A stretch of 64,000 nucleotides of DNA from Microbacterium sp. nov. GSS16 (GTDB lineage Bacteria; Actinomycetota; Actinomycetes; Actinomycetales; Microbacteriaceae). Positions 15,754-24,686 of the stretch are shown here, piece after piece; the first letter of the stretch is position 1, and every line of letters starts with the position of its first letter. Both the position numbers and the translations under genes were made by a program. The stretch covers positions 310,001-374,000 of the forward strand of contig NZ_CP116338.1 of the NCBI RefSeq assembly GCF_028198145.1, read 5' to 3'. The notes beneath the pieces were generated by a model. The model did no database searches and was not told the DNA's origin. It saw only the letters and a list, made by a program, of their open reading frames with translations.

Positions 15754-16370
15754 ACCTTCTCCTCGAGGGCGTCCTTGATGAGCGTCGACAGGATCGAGGT
15801 GCCATCGATCGGTCCGATGATGCGGGCGGCGACCTGCCCCTGCCGGTCGAGCACGAGGGTGGTCGGCGGCGCCTGAATAGGCGTCACGCGGGCGAAGGCG
15901 AGCTTGGCATCGCCCGTGGTGGCGTCCATCAGGCTCGGGTAGGTCACGCCGTAGGTCTTCGCGAACGCCTTCGCGGTGTCGGCCTGGTCGTAGATGTTCA
16001 CGCCGATGAACTGCACGCCGTCGTCTTTGTGCTTCTGCCAGGTGGCCTCGAGGTCTTCTGCTTCGATGCGGCACGGTCCGCATCCGGCGTACCAGAAGTT
16101 GACGACGGCGACCTCGCCGCGGATGTCGTCACTCGAGAACTTCTCGCCGTCTTCGGTGACGCCGCCGAAGTCGACGGGCGCCTTGCGTTCGTCGGCAGGG
16201 ATCGACTCGACCCGGAAGTCGGCGGTCGTGTACGCCTTCTGATCGCCGTTCTTGTACGCCTCGACCATGGGGTCGGGCGCGCACGCGCTCAGACCGATGG
16301 CGAGCGCCGCGGCGAGCGCTGCGGCGCCGATGCGCCAGGCGCCGCGAAGGGAACGAGCAGGCACGGACAC
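15750..16370 (-). CDS. resA: TlpA/ResA-like lipoprotein thioredoxin
   Basis: Extracytoplasmic thiol reductase for cytochrome c maturation. 206 residues. A lipoprotein signal ends in GLSAC (Cys30). The thioredoxin-fold domain (about 65-205) has the active site NFWYAGCGPCRIEAE (Cys97, Cys100) and the cis-Pro loop IQAPPTTLVLD. GTG 16370 lies 7 bases after a -10-like TACGAT (16383-16378, minus), so this is probably the leaderless promoter of the whole resA-ccdA-resB-ccsB operon. Confidence 0.93.
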   Translation of the reverse strand: MSVPARSLRGAWRIGAAALAAALAIGLSACAPDPMVEAYKNGDQKAYTTADFRVESIPADERKAPVDFGGVTEDGEKFSSDDIRGEVAVVNFWYAGCGPCRIEAEDLEATWQKHKDDGVQFIGVNIYDQADTAKAFAKTYGVTYPSLMDATTGDAKLAFARVTPIQAPPTTLVLDRQGQVAARIIGPIDGTSILSTLIKDALEEKV

Positions 16371-16428
16371 GCTGGGAATCGTACGCGCGGTTCCTATGCG
16401 CGCTCTGAGCCGAGCTGCCCCGGCGGCT

Positions 16429-16487
16429 TTCGAATCGCTCGAAGGACCGCTTCTCAGCCGAGAGAGCTGCCAGTCGAGCGATTCGAA
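16429..16487. repeat. Perfect 14-bp inverted repeat between phosphatase and resA
   Basis: TTCGAATCGCTCGA (16429-16442) returns as its exact complement at 16474-16487 with a 31-base loop. It lies after the phosphatase stop and about 45 bases before the resA promoter. It may be a terminator with a long loop or a regulator binding site for resA; it has no T-run. Confidence 0.6.
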
Positions 16488-16499
16488 CGCAGATGGAAA

Positions 16500-17141
16500 T
16501 CAGACGGCGCCGAGATCGACGCCCTTGGCCGCCGGCTCGGCGTAGTCGACCTCGCGCCAGACGTCGCCGACCCGCTCGAACGAGGTGATGCTCGACAGGG
16601 CGCAGCGGCGGGTGCGCGGGTCGTGCTGCAGCGTGAGGCCGGCCACCGACAGGTGCGTGATCCAGATCGGCGCCTGATGCGAGACGAACACGATGTCGCC
16701 GTCGTGCCCCGCGGCTGCCCGCTCGGCGGCATCCCATGACTCATCCATCGCCGCGCGCATGCGCGTCGCGATCGACGTGTACGGCTCACCCCAGCTGGGC
16801 ACCGAAGGCCGGCGCAGGTGGCGCCAGTTGAACGGGTTGCGCAGGGCGCGCGACATCCGCTGCCCCTCGAACACGTTCGCCGGTTCGATGATGCGGGCGT
16901 CGTGCGTCGCCTCGAGACCGAACAGCTCGGTGAACGGCTCGGCCGATTCCTGGGTTCGCTCGAGCGGCGAGCAGCGCAGTTCGCTCACCGGTCGGCCCGT
17001 GGATGCCAGGTGCTCGGCCGCATCACGCGCCATCCGGCGCCCTGCCCTGCTCAGGTGGTAGTCGGGGAGGCGGCCGTACAGCACCCGCTTGGGGTTGTGC
17101 ACTTCGCCATGGCGCACCAGGTGGAGTCGTCGTGCCGTCAC
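16500..17141 (-). CDS. Histidine phosphatase / phosphoglycerate-mutase-like protein
   Basis: 213 residues of the histidine phosphatase superfamily. The phosphohistidine motif is [12 protein letters not shown] (His11), with [14 protein letters not shown] and the second catalytic His in FVSHQAPIW. The substrate cannot be read; actinobacterial members next to cytochrome c genes are annotated only as phosphatases or GpmB-like. GTG 17141 is preferred over codons further upstream because a -10-like TACGGT ends 6 bases before it. It lies just before resA on the same strand but is separated by an inverted repeat and a separate promoter. Confidence 0.88.
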   Translation of the reverse strand: MTARRLHLVRHGEVHNPKRVLYGRLPDYHLSRAGRRMARDAAEHLASTGRPVSELRCSPLERTQESAEPFTELFGLEATHDARIIEPANVFEGQRMSRALRNPFNWRHLRRPSVPSWGEPYTSIATRMRAAMDESWDAAERAAAGHDGDIVFVSHQAPIWITHLSVAGLTLQHDPRTRRCALSSITSFERVGDVWREVDYAEPAAKGVDLGAV

Positions 17142-17180
17142 CCGCCCACCGTATCGCGGCAGTTCCACGACATCGCACTT

Positions 17181-17251
17181 CGCGAGACTTCTGTTCCAGC
17201 ACGACACTTCGCTCTATGCATCCGGTCTCGTGCTGGAACGGAAGTCTCGCG
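17181..17251. repeat. Intergenic palindrome family 1, copy 1
   Basis: 71 bp. Outer arms CGCGAGACTT / AAGTCTCGCG and inner arms GTTCCAGCACGA / TCGTGCTGGAAC are perfectly complementary, separated by a CT/GG mismatch. It sits in the divergent promoter region of the phosphatase and aspS, so it cannot be only a terminator. Near-identical copies are at 50132 and 54941. Confidence 0.85.
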
Positions 17252-17341
17252 GTATCTGGCGCCAGCCCGGTACGAATCGGCCGTCGCGACCCGCCACGTA
17301 GACTGGGCGGGTTCGTATTTCCCCGATCAGAAGGAATCTCC

Positions 17342-19117
17342 GTGCTTCGCACACACACGGCAGGCTCACTCGATGCCTCGCACATCGGTCAGACCGTCAC
17401 CCTCTCGGGTTGGGTCGATCGTCGCCGCGATCACGGAGGCGTCGCGTTCATCGATCTTCGCGATGCGTCGGGCATCGCGCAGGTCGTCATCCGCGACGAA
17501 GAGGTGGCCCACCCGCTGCGCTCGGAGTTCGTGCTGCAGGTGACCGGCGAGGTGTCGCGTCGCCCCGAGGGCAACGAGAACCCGAATCTGCCGACCGGTG
17601 AGATCGAGGTGATCGCGGCCGAGGTGGTCGTGCTCAACGAGTCCGCTCCCCTCCCCTTTCAGGTCTCGAGCGGCCTGGCCGAGTCCGACCCGATCGGCGA
17701 GGAGGTGCGTCTGAAGCATCGCTACCTCGACCTGCGCCGCCCGAACCCGGCCGCCGCCATGCGCCTGCGCTCCGACGTCTACAAGGCGATCCGCGACGAG
17801 CTGCACGGTCGCGACTTCGTCGAGGTCGAGACGCCGACGCTGACGCGCTCGACCCCCGAGGGCGCCCGCGACTTCCTCGTGCCGGCCCGCCTGCACCCGG
17901 GCAGCTGGTACGCACTGCCGCAGTCGCCGCAGCTGTTCAAGCAGCTGCTGATGGTCGGCGGTGTGGAGAAGTACTTCCAGATCGCGCGCTGCTACCGCGA
18001 TGAGGACTTCCGCGCAGACCGTCAGCCCGAGTTCACCCAGCTCGACATCGAGATGTCGTTCGTCGAGCAGGAAGACGTCATCGAGATGATGGAGTCGCTG
18101 ATCGTCGCGATGTGGAAGACCATCGACGTCGACGTGCAGACTCCGCTGCCGCGCATGACCTACGCCGACGCGATGGCCAAGTACGGCTCCGACAAGCCCG
18201 ACCTGCGCTTCGGTCTCGAGCTCGTCGAGGCGACCGAGTACTTCGTGAACACGCCGTTCCGGGTCTTCCAGTCGGAGTACGTCGGAGCCGTGCTGATGCC
18301 CGGCGGCGCGTCGCAACCGCGCAAGACGCTGGATGCCTGGCAGGACTGGGCCAAGCAGCGCGGTGCCCGCGGCCTGGCGTACGTGCTCTTCAACGAGGAC
18401 GGCACGCTCGGCGGCCCCGTCGCCAAGAACCTCTCCGAGACCGAACAGGCGGGCCTCGCCGAGCTCGTGGGCGCGAAGCCGGGCGACTGCGCTTTCTTCG
18501 CCGCGGGCGAGACGAAGGCCAGCCGCGCGCTGCTCGGCGCCGCACGCGTCGAGATCGGCCGCCGCCTCGAGCTGCTCGACCCGAACGTGTTCGCCTTCAC
18601 CTGGGTCGTCGACGCGCCGATGTTCGAGCCCGCCGGTGACGCGGTGGCATCCGGTGATGTCGCGGTCGGCTCGGGAGCGTGGACTGCCGTGCACCACGCG
18701 TTCACCGGCCCGAAGCCGGAGTTCGCCGACACATTCGACACCGACCCGGCCTCCGCTCTCGCGTATGCGTACGACATCGTCTGCAACGGCTCCGAGCTCG
18801 GCGGCGGATCGATCCGCATCCACCGTGAAGACGTGCAGAAGCGCGTGTTCAACGTGATGGGCATCACCGAAGAGCAGGCCGACGAGAAGTTCGGCTTCCT
18901 GCTCGAGGCGTTCAAGTTCGGCGCTCCCCCGCACGGCGGCATCGCACTCGGCATGGACCGCGTCATGCAGCACCTGACGAAGACGGAGTCGATCCGCGAG
19001 GTCATCGCCTTCCCGAAGTCGGGTGGCGGCTTCGACCCGCTGACCGAGGCGCCGGCGCCGATCACGGCCGAGCAGCGTGCCGAGGCCGGCGTCGACTTCG
19101 AACCCGAAGACGCCTGA
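17342..19117 (+). CDS. aspS: Aspartate-tRNA ligase
   Basis: Class II aminoacyl-tRNA synthetase, bacterial type, 591 residues. The N-terminal OB-fold anticodon domain (1-115, [21 protein letters not shown]) is followed by motif 2 ([20 protein letters not shown]), the bacterial GAD insertion (about 290-420) and motif 3 ([13 protein letters not shown]). GTG 17342 is the start, with AAGGAA 7-8 bases upstream; homologues also begin close to RTHTAGSL. Whether it also charges tRNA-Asn cannot be settled, because no gatCAB or asnS is in view. It ends in a strong hairpin. Confidence 0.96.
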   Translation: MLRTHTAGSLDASHIGQTVTLSGWVDRRRDHGGVAFIDLRDASGIAQVVIRDEEVAHPLRSEFVLQVTGEVSRRPEGNENPNLPTGEIEVIAAEVVVLNESAPLPFQVSSGLAESDPIGEEVRLKHRYLDLRRPNPAAAMRLRSDVYKAIRDELHGRDFVEVETPTLTRSTPEGARDFLVPARLHPGSWYALPQSPQLFKQLLMVGGVEKYFQIARCYRDEDFRADRQPEFTQLDIEMSFVEQEDVIEMMESLIVAMWKTIDVDVQTPLPRMTYADAMAKYGSDKPDLRFGLELVEATEYFVNTPFRVFQSEYVGAVLMPGGASQPRKTLDAWQDWAKQRGARGLAYVLFNEDGTLGGPVAKNLSETEQAGLAELVGAKPGDCAFFAAGETKASRALLGAARVEIGRRLELLDPNVFAFTWVVDAPMFEPAGDAVASGDVAVGSGAWTAVHHAFTGPKPEFADTFDTDPASALAYAYDIVCNGSELGGGSIRIHREDVQKRVFNVMGITEEQADEKFGFLLEAFKFGAPPHGGIALGMDRVMQHLTKTESIREVIAFPKSGGGFDPLTEAPAPITAEQRAEAGVDFEPEDA

Positions 19118-19136
19118 CACCGAGGCCCCACCTACC

Positions 19137-19180
19137 GTCGAGACCCTCGGCTGCTGATGTCTGCAGCCGGGGGTCTCGAC
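19137..19180. terminator. 18-bp hairpin after aspS (GAGACCCC family, copy B)
   Basis: Arms 19137-19154 and 19163-19180 pair along 18 positions with one T-G wobble and an 8-base loop. It begins 20 bases after the aspS stop. The core GTCGAGACCC / GGGTCTCGAC matches hairpins at 2657 and 48981. Confidence 0.75.
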
Positions 19181-19210
19181 GTAACCGCACGGACAGCCGA
19201 CCCCTCACCG

Positions 19211-19327
19211 ATTCGCCCTCACGACACCTCGCGTTCACCCGACTCGCGCCACCCGGTAACTCGCGCTCCGTAGCTTCCTCTCGTAACCCGACTCCCGCGC
19301 GCCAGCGCAGGAAATCCGAGAGGAAGC
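19211..19327 (+). promoter_or_regulatory. 11-mer direct repeats and an inverted repeat covering the ribosome-binding site
   Basis: Five consecutive 11-mers: ATTCGCCCTCA, CGACACCTCGC, GTTCACCCGAC, TCGCGCCACCC, GGTAACTCGCG (19211-19265). The third and fifth are close to the actinobacterial PhoP-box unit. A -10-like TAGCTT follows at 19271. Separately, GCTTCCTCTCG (19273-19283) and its exact complement (19317-19327) can pair across 33 bases and would hide the ribosome-binding site GAGAGGAAG of the gene at 19332. If transcription starts near 19283 the left arm is not transcribed and the repeat would act as DNA. Confidence 0.4.
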
Positions 19328-19331
19328 CCTG

Positions 19332-20474
19332 ATGACCACCCTCACTCGCCCCGCGCGTCTCGTCGCCGGCATCGCCCTCGCGGCCACGGCCGCCCTGGCA
19401 CTGACCTCCTGCGCCGCCAGCAGCAGCGCAAGCGACAGCGACGCCGCCTCATCCGTCGACGCCGCGACCGCGACGTCGCTCGCCGACTTCGGCACCCTCG
19501 AAGAGCTCGAGGCGGCAGCCAAGGCCGAGGGCGCCCTGAACGTGATCGCCCTACCCCGCGACTGGGCCAACTACGGGGAGATCCTCGATCTGTTCGCCGA
19601 GCGCTACCCCGAGATCACCATCAACGAGGCCTCGCCCGATGCTTCCAGCGCCGAGGAGATCACAGCAGCCGAGACCAACAAGGGCCTGGACACCGCCCCT
19701 GACGTGTTCGACCTCGGACTCGCCGTCGCTCTGCAGAGCACCGACAGCTTCGCACCGTACAAGGTCGAGAACTTCGACGAGATCCCCGACGCACTGAAGG
19801 AGCCCACCGGCCTGTTCGTCGGCGACTACGGCGGATATATGTCGATCGGCTACGACTCGTCGAAGTACCCCGAGCCCACCTCCCTCGACGACCTCACGGG
19901 CGCCGATTTCACGGGCGCCGTCGCGATCAACGGCGACCCGACCCAGGCCGGCTCCGCCTTCGGCGCCGTCGGCCTCGCCACTGTGCAGTCCGACGGCACG
20001 CTCGACGACTACACCCCCGGCATCGAGTTCTTCGGCGAGCTGCAGAAGGCGGGCAACTTCCTCAAGGTGGATGTGACTCCCGCCACCATCACGAGCGGCG
20101 AGACCCCGGTCGTCTTCGACTGGGACTACCTCAACGCTTCTGCCGGCAAGGACAACCCCGACTGGAAGGTCGTCGTGCTCGACGGCGTCGGCTACGCCTC
20201 GTACTACAACCAGGCCGTCAACAAGGATGCCCCGCACCCGGCAGCGGCACGCCTGTGGCAGGAGTTCCTCTACAGCGACGAGGTGCAGAACCTGTGGCTC
20301 AAGGGCGGTGCCCGTCCCGCGCGCATGGAGGCCATGACCGCAGCGGGCACGATCGATGCGAAGCTCGCGGCCGCCCTGCCCGACGCCCCTGCCGAGACGG
20401 TCGTCCCGACCGAGAAGCAGTCGACGGATGCCGGCACGCTGCTCGGCGAGAAGTGGGCCGTGGCGGTTCAGTGA
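19332..20474 (+). CDS. ABC importer substrate-binding lipoprotein, PotD/Fe3+/phosphonate type
   Basis: 380 residues. Lipoprotein signal with LALTSC (Cys27), Ser/Ala/Asp linker, then a type II periplasmic-binding fold: LNVIALPRDWANYGEILDLF, FDLGLAVALQS, VAINGDPTQAGSAFG, VVFDWDYLNAS. The family takes polyamines, ferric iron, thiamine or 2-aminoethylphosphonate; the sequence does not choose between them. It is first in a four-gene operon (overlap of 4 bases with the next gene). The upstream PhoP-like repeats hint at a phosphorus-containing substrate, but this is inference only. Confidence 0.85.
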   Translation: MTTLTRPARLVAGIALAATAALALTSCAASSSASDSDAASSVDAATATSLADFGTLEELEAAAKAEGALNVIALPRDWANYGEILDLFAERYPEITINEASPDASSAEEITAAETNKGLDTAPDVFDLGLAVALQSTDSFAPYKVENFDEIPDALKEPTGLFVGDYGGYMSIGYDSSKYPEPTSLDDLTGADFTGAVAINGDPTQAGSAFGAVGLATVQSDGTLDDYTPGIEFFGELQKAGNFLKVDVTPATITSGETPVVFDWDYLNASAGKDNPDWKVVVLDGVGYASYYNQAVNKDAPHPAAARLWQEFLYSDEVQNLWLKGGARPARMEAMTAAGTIDAKLAAALPDAPAETVVPTEKQSTDAGTLLGEKWAVAVQ

Positions 20475-21397
20475 CGCTGCTGATCACGAGGACGGATGCC
20501 ACGGCATCCGTCCCCACCACCGCCGGGTCGTCTCAGACGGCCCGGCGGTCGGGCTGGTCCTGGGCGTGGCTGGGGCTCGTCCCCTTCGGCGCCTACATGG
20601 TGCTGTTCCTGGTCGCGCCGACGATCCTCGCGATCGGATCGGGCTTCTTCGACGGCGACGGCGCCTTCACCTGGACGAACGTCACCGCACTCGTCGATCC
20701 GGTCGTCCTGAACACGTTCGCGAACTCCGCGTCGCTGTCGCTGCTGACCGCCGTCATCGGCGCCGTGGGGGGCGCTCTGATCTGTTATGCCCTGCTGGGG
20801 ACGAACCCCCACGGCCCTCTGCGCCAGACGGTGGATGCCGTGGCCGGCGTTCTCGCACAGTTCGGCGGCGTCATGCTCGCTTTCGCGTTCATCGCGACGA
20901 TCGGCCTGCAGGGCGTCGTCACGGTGCTGCTCAGGGACGCCTTCGGCGTCGACATCTTCGCGGACGGCGTGTGGCTCTACGACGTCCCCGGCCTCATCCT
21001 CCCCTATATCTACTTCCAGGTGCCCCTCATGGTGATCACGTTCATGCCGGCCCTCGCAGCACTGAAGCCGCAGTGGGCCGAAGCCAACCTCACTCTGGGG
21101 GGCACCCGCCTCGGATTCTGGCTGCGCGTCGGCATCCCCGTCCTCGCCCCCTCCTTCCTGGCCAGCCTGCTGCTGTTGTTCGCCAACGCCTTCTCGTCGT
21201 ACGCGACCGCCGCGGCGCTCGCCAGCCAGGGTTCGCAGGTCGTCCCGCTGCAGATCCGTGCGGCGCTCACCAGCGAGACCCTGCTCGGCCGCGATAACCT
21301 CGCCGGAGCGCTCGCGCTCGGCATGATCGTCGTCGTCGGCGTCGTGATGGGGCTGCACTCGCTCGTCCAGCGACGCGCGGCGAGGTGGCGGTCGTGA
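20471..21397 (+). CDS. ABC importer permease 1
   Basis: 308 residues, six to seven membrane helices of the binding-protein-dependent type (PotB-like). The coupling-helix (EAA) region reads ALKPQWAEANLTLGGTRLGFW. An N-terminal 35 residues before the first helix are Thr/Ser-rich and cytoplasmic. The GTG start overlaps the stop of the binding-protein gene (GTGA). It pairs with the permease at 21394 to form the channel. Confidence 0.88.
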   Translation: MTLLITRTDATASVPTTAGSSQTARRSGWSWAWLGLVPFGAYMVLFLVAPTILAIGSGFFDGDGAFTWTNVTALVDPVVLNTFANSASLSLLTAVIGAVGGALICYALLGTNPHGPLRQTVDAVAGVLAQFGGVMLAFAFIATIGLQGVVTVLLRDAFGVDIFADGVWLYDVPGLILPYIYFQVPLMVITFMPALAALKPQWAEANLTLGGTRLGFWLRVGIPVLAPSFLASLLLLFANAFSSYATAAALASQGSQVVPLQIRAALTSETLLGRDNLAGALALGMIVVVGVVMGLHSLVQRRAARWRS

Positions 21398-22188
21398 GCC
21401 GCATCGCGCCCTCTCGCGCGACGCGGTGGGTCATCGGCATCCTGACCGGCGCCTTCTTCGCGGTCCCGCTGATCGCGACGTTCCTGTACACGCTGCGCGA
21501 CCGAGAGGGCGGCCTGTCGTTCACGCGATGGGCGGCACTGCTGGATCCCGCAGCGTCGGCTGCGATCAGACCGATCTGGACAGGCCTGGGCAACTCGCTC
21601 GTCCTCGCGATCGTCACCGTGGTGATCGTGCTCATGCTGGTCGCGCCGACGATGATCCTCGTGAATCTTCGCTTGCCGAAACTGAAGCCGGTGTTCGAGT
21701 TCACGTCGCTCCTGCCGATCTCGATCCCCGCGATCGTGCTCGTCGTCGGCCTCTCCCCGATCTACCTCCAGATCGGTCGCACACTCGGCACCGGCACATG
21801 GACGCTCGCTTTCGCCTACGGCATCACCGTGCTGCCGTTCGCGTACCGCGCGATCCAGGCGTCCATCGACGCGGCCGACGTGCGCACGCTCTCCGAGGCC
21901 GCCCGCTCGCTCGGCGCGAGCTGGCCCACGGTCGTCGTGAACGTGCTCGCACCGAACCTGCGTCAAGGTCTGCTGTCGGCATCCCTCATCTCGATCGCCG
22001 TCGTGCTGGGCGAGTTCACGATCGCGTCGCTGCTGAACCGGCAGGTGTTCCAGACCGCGATGATCGTCGTCCAGAAGCAGGATGCCTACACGCCGGCGAT
22101 CTTCACGCTGCTCGCACTGCTGTTCTGCTTCCTGCTGCTGCTCATCATCGGCCGCGCTGCGCGCGGCAATCGAAAGGCCGACCAATGA
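21394..22188 (+). CDS. ABC importer permease 2
   Basis: 264 residues, six helices, PotC-like. The EAA loop reads TLSEAARSLGASWPTVVVNV, and VAPTMILVNLRLPKLKPVFE is a cytoplasmic turn. GTG 21394 overlaps the upstream stop (GTGA), consistent with its neighbours; another in-frame GTG lies at 21385. Partner of the permease at 20471 and the ATPase at 22185. Confidence 0.88.
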   Translation: MSRIAPSRATRWVIGILTGAFFAVPLIATFLYTLRDREGGLSFTRWAALLDPAASAAIRPIWTGLGNSLVLAIVTVVIVLMLVAPTMILVNLRLPKLKPVFEFTSLLPISIPAIVLVVGLSPIYLQIGRTLGTGTWTLAFAYGITVLPFAYRAIQASIDAADVRTLSEAARSLGASWPTVVVNVLAPNLRQGLLSASLISIAVVLGEFTIASLLNRQVFQTAMIVVQKQDAYTPAIFTLLALLFCFLLLLIIGRAARGNRKADQ

Positions 22189-23276
22189 CCATGCCGAGCC
22201 ATCTCCCGGCAACCGCGGACAACCTGCTGCTCGCTGAGGCGGGCGAGGGCACGCGCGTGCAGTTCCAGGGCATCGAGAAGAGCTACGGCGCGAATCGGGT
22301 GCTGCACGGCGTCGACCTCGACATCGCGCCCGGCGAATTCGTGTCGCTGCTCGGGCCCTCGGGCTGCGGCAAGACCACCGCCCTGCGTGTGCTGGCCGGT
22401 CTGGAGCATGCGGATGCCGGCGCTGTGCTGCTGGGCGGTCAGGACGTGTCGCGTGTCCCCACCAACAAGCGCGACATCGGCATGGTGTTCCAGGCATACT
22501 CGCTGTTCCCGCACCTCGACGTCGCCGGCAACACCGCATTCGGGCTGCGTCGGCGCGGCGTGGGCAAGGCTGCCGCCGCGCGCAGGGCGCTCGACGCCCT
22601 CGCCCTGGTCGGCCTGGGGGAGTTCGCAGACCGCTTCCCGCACCAGCTCTCCGGCGGGCAGCAGCAGCGAGTCGCGCTCGCCCGGGCTCTCGTCACCGAG
22701 CCGCGTGTGCTGCTGCTCGACGAGCCGCTCTCGGCGCTGGACGCCAAGGTGCGGGCGCAGCTGCGAGACGAGATCCGCCGCATCCAGCTGCGCGTGGGGA
22801 TCACGACCGTCTTCGTGACGCACGATCAGGAGGAGGCCCTGGCCGTCTCCGACCGGATCGTGGTGATGGATGCCGGACGCATCCACCAGATCGGCACTCC
22901 GGAGGAGCTGTACCGCCGCCCCGCGACCGCGCATGTCGCGTCGTTCATCGGACTCTCGAGCGTCGTCCCGGGTGTGGCCTCAGGCGACGCCGTCACGGTG
23001 TGGGGGCGGTCGCTTCCGACGAGCGCGCCTGCTGTCGGCGACGTCGATGTGCTCCTGCGTCCCGAGAACCTCCGCTTCACCGGCGAGGCGGATGCCGCGA
23101 CCGCCGGCACCGTCGAGGAGACCACGTTCCTGGGCAGCATCCGTCGCACTCTCGTGCGGACCGACCGCGGCGAACTGGTGCGCGTGCAGCATGATGCGCA
23201 CGCGCACCCCTCGTTCGGCGAGCGGGTGTTCCTCGCTGTCGATCCGATACCCGTCGCGGTGCGCGCCGAAGCCTGA
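22185..23276 (+). CDS. ABC importer ATPase with TOBE domain
   Basis: 363 residues, PotA/FbpC-like. Walker A GPSGCGKTT (57-65), Q-loop VFQAYSLFPH, signature [15 protein letters not shown], Walker B VLLLDEPLSALD, switch His in VFVTHDQEEAL. The C-terminal 110 residues form a TOBE-type domain (DVDVLLRPENLRF). ATG overlaps the permease stop (ATGA). It powers the importer encoded just upstream and ends the operon. Confidence 0.92.
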   Translation: MTMPSHLPATADNLLLAEAGEGTRVQFQGIEKSYGANRVLHGVDLDIAPGEFVSLLGPSGCGKTTALRVLAGLEHADAGAVLLGGQDVSRVPTNKRDIGMVFQAYSLFPHLDVAGNTAFGLRRRGVGKAAAARRALDALALVGLGEFADRFPHQLSGGQQQRVALARALVTEPRVLLLDEPLSALDAKVRAQLRDEIRRIQLRVGITTVFVTHDQEEALAVSDRIVVMDAGRIHQIGTPEELYRRPATAHVASFIGLSSVVPGVASGDAVTVWGRSLPTSAPAVGDVDVLLRPENLRFTGEADAATAGTVEETTFLGSIRRTLVRTDRGELVRVQHDAHAHPSFGERVFLAVDPIPVAVRAEA

Positions 23277-23327
23277 CCGGGCTGCCCGCCGTGCAGGGCG
23301 AGGCGCGGATGCTGGAAGACTGGCCGG

Positions 23328-23840
23328 ATGCTGCCATCCCTTCCCCTTCCCCATCCGGTCGACTCGCGCGTCGGGCACGCGATGCTGCGGCGTGCGACTC
23401 GGGATGATGCCGACGGGATCATCGCGCTGCTCGCCGACGACCCCATCAGTGCGTCCCGCGGGGACGAGGCATCGGATGACGACCGCGCGGCCTATCTGAC
23501 CGCTCTCGACGAGATCCTCGCAGAGCCCTCGAACGACCTGCTCATCGTCGACCTCGACGGAGCGATCGTCGGCACACTGCAGCTCACCTCCATCCCCGGC
23601 ATGGCGAGGCAGGGCGCGCGCCGCCTGCTCGTCGAGGCGGTGCGGGTGCGCAGCGACCTGCGCTCCGGCGGCATCGGCTCGGCCCTCATGCGCTGGGTGT
23701 CGGAGGACGCGGCCCCGGCGCTCGGCGCGGCGATGGTGCAGCTGACCTCGGATGCCGCCCGCACCGACGCACACCGGTTCTACGAACGCCTCGGCTACAT
23801 CGGCTCGCACGTCGGCTTCAAGTACCACCTGGCGCGCTGA
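23328..23840 (+). CDS. GNAT-family N-acetyltransferase
   Basis: 170 residues, single GNAT domain: RRATRDDADGIIALLADD (beta 1), LIVDLDGAIVGTLQL, the acetyl-CoA motif VRVRSDLRSGGIGSALM, and TDAHRFYERLGYIGSH. It resembles the PhnO/aminoalkylphosphonate-type small acetyltransferases in layout, but that is not diagnostic. The first 18 residues before AMLRRAT may be extra. ATG 23328 follows -10-like AAGACT (23316-23321) by 6 bases. It lies 51 bases after the ABC operon and may be functionally linked. Confidence 0.85.
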   Translation: MLPSLPLPHPVDSRVGHAMLRRATRDDADGIIALLADDPISASRGDEASDDDRAAYLTALDEILAEPSNDLLIVDLDGAIVGTLQLTSIPGMARQGARRLLVEAVRVRSDLRSGGIGSALMRWVSEDAAPALGAAMVQLTSDAARTDAHRFYERLGYIGSHVGFKYHLAR

Positions 23841-23861
23841 CGTCGTCGCCTCCGAGCCGGC

Positions 23862-24686
23862 TCACTTCAGCGAGCCGGCGACCATCCCCTTGATGAAGCT
23901 GCGCTGCAGGAACAGGTAGGCGACCAGCACCGGCACGACCGAGAGCACGGATGCCGCCGCCGCCGCGCCCGGGTTGCTGCCCTGCGCCGCGAAGAACCCG
24001 GCGACGGCCGGGGCGATCGTGCGGGTCTCGTCGGAGCGCAGGAAGTACGTGCTCAGCGCGAACTCGTTCCAGATGCCGACCCCCGCGAGGATCGCGACGG
24101 TGGCGGTGACCGGCCGCAGCATGGGGAACACGACCCGGAACAGCACCTGCAGCGGACCAGCCCCGTCGACCGTCGCCGCCTCCTCGATCGACACGGGCAG
24201 GCTGCGCATGAACGCGGTGTACAGGAACACCGCGAGGGGCAGGTTGCCGGTGACCATCAGCACGATGATGCCCCAGTGGGTGTTCAGCCCGCCGAGGTCT
24301 TTCATGAGCGTGTAGAGCGGCACGAGCACCGACAGCGGCGGGATCATGATCAGGCTGATGATGCAGGCGTAGATCAACCGGTTGCCGCGAGTGACCCGCC
24401 GCGCGAGGGGGTAGGCGGTCAGAGCCCCCAGCACGCAGACGAGCAGTGTCGACACGGCCGTCACGAGAGCGCTGTTGCCGATCGCCTGCAGGATGTTGCC
24501 CTGCTGCATCGCCGTGGCGAAGTTGGCCCAGTGGATCTCGCCGGGGAAGATCCACGGCGACGACAGATCGGTCTTGGGTTTGGACGCCGTGGTGAGCCCG
24601 AAGTAGAACGGCAGCAGCTGCAGCACGGCGATGAACGCCAGGCCGATGTAGATGAGCGCCTTCGACGGAGCCGCAGCGTCTTTCAC
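23862..24686 (-). CDS. Carbohydrate ABC importer permease (MalG type)
   Basis: 274 residues, six membrane helices. The EAA loop reads VSIEEAATVDGAGPLQVLFR and the C-terminus ends RSFIKGMVAGSLK, both hallmarks of CUT1 MalG-like permeases. GTG 24686 overlaps the stop of the partner permease by 4 bases. No ATPase gene is in the operon, as is common when one shared MsiK-type ATPase energises many sugar importers. Confidence 0.92.
   Translation of the reverse strand: MKDAAAPSKALIYIGLAFIAVLQLLPFYFGLTTASKPKTDLSSPWIFPGEIHWANFATAMQQGNILQAIGNSALVTAVSTLLVCVLGALTAYPLARRVTRGNRLIYACIISLIMIPPLSVLVPLYTLMKDLGGLNTHWGIIVLMVTGNLPLAVFLYTAFMRSLPVSIEEAATVDGAGPLQVLFRVVFPMLRPVTATVAILAGVGIWNEFALSTYFLRSDETRTIAPAVAGFFAAQGSNPGAAAAASVLSVVPVLVAYLFLQRSFIKGMVAGSLK

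Noticed and set aside
15754..16083. N-terminal extension of ccdA
   Set aside because: The upstream residues are Arg/His-rich and lie within resA; GTG 15753 overlaps the resA stop as expected for an operon.
19185..19331. TPP or other known riboswitch before the ABC importer
   Set aside because: None of the conserved riboswitch core words could be found; the upstream region shows 11-mer DNA repeats and one inverted repeat instead.
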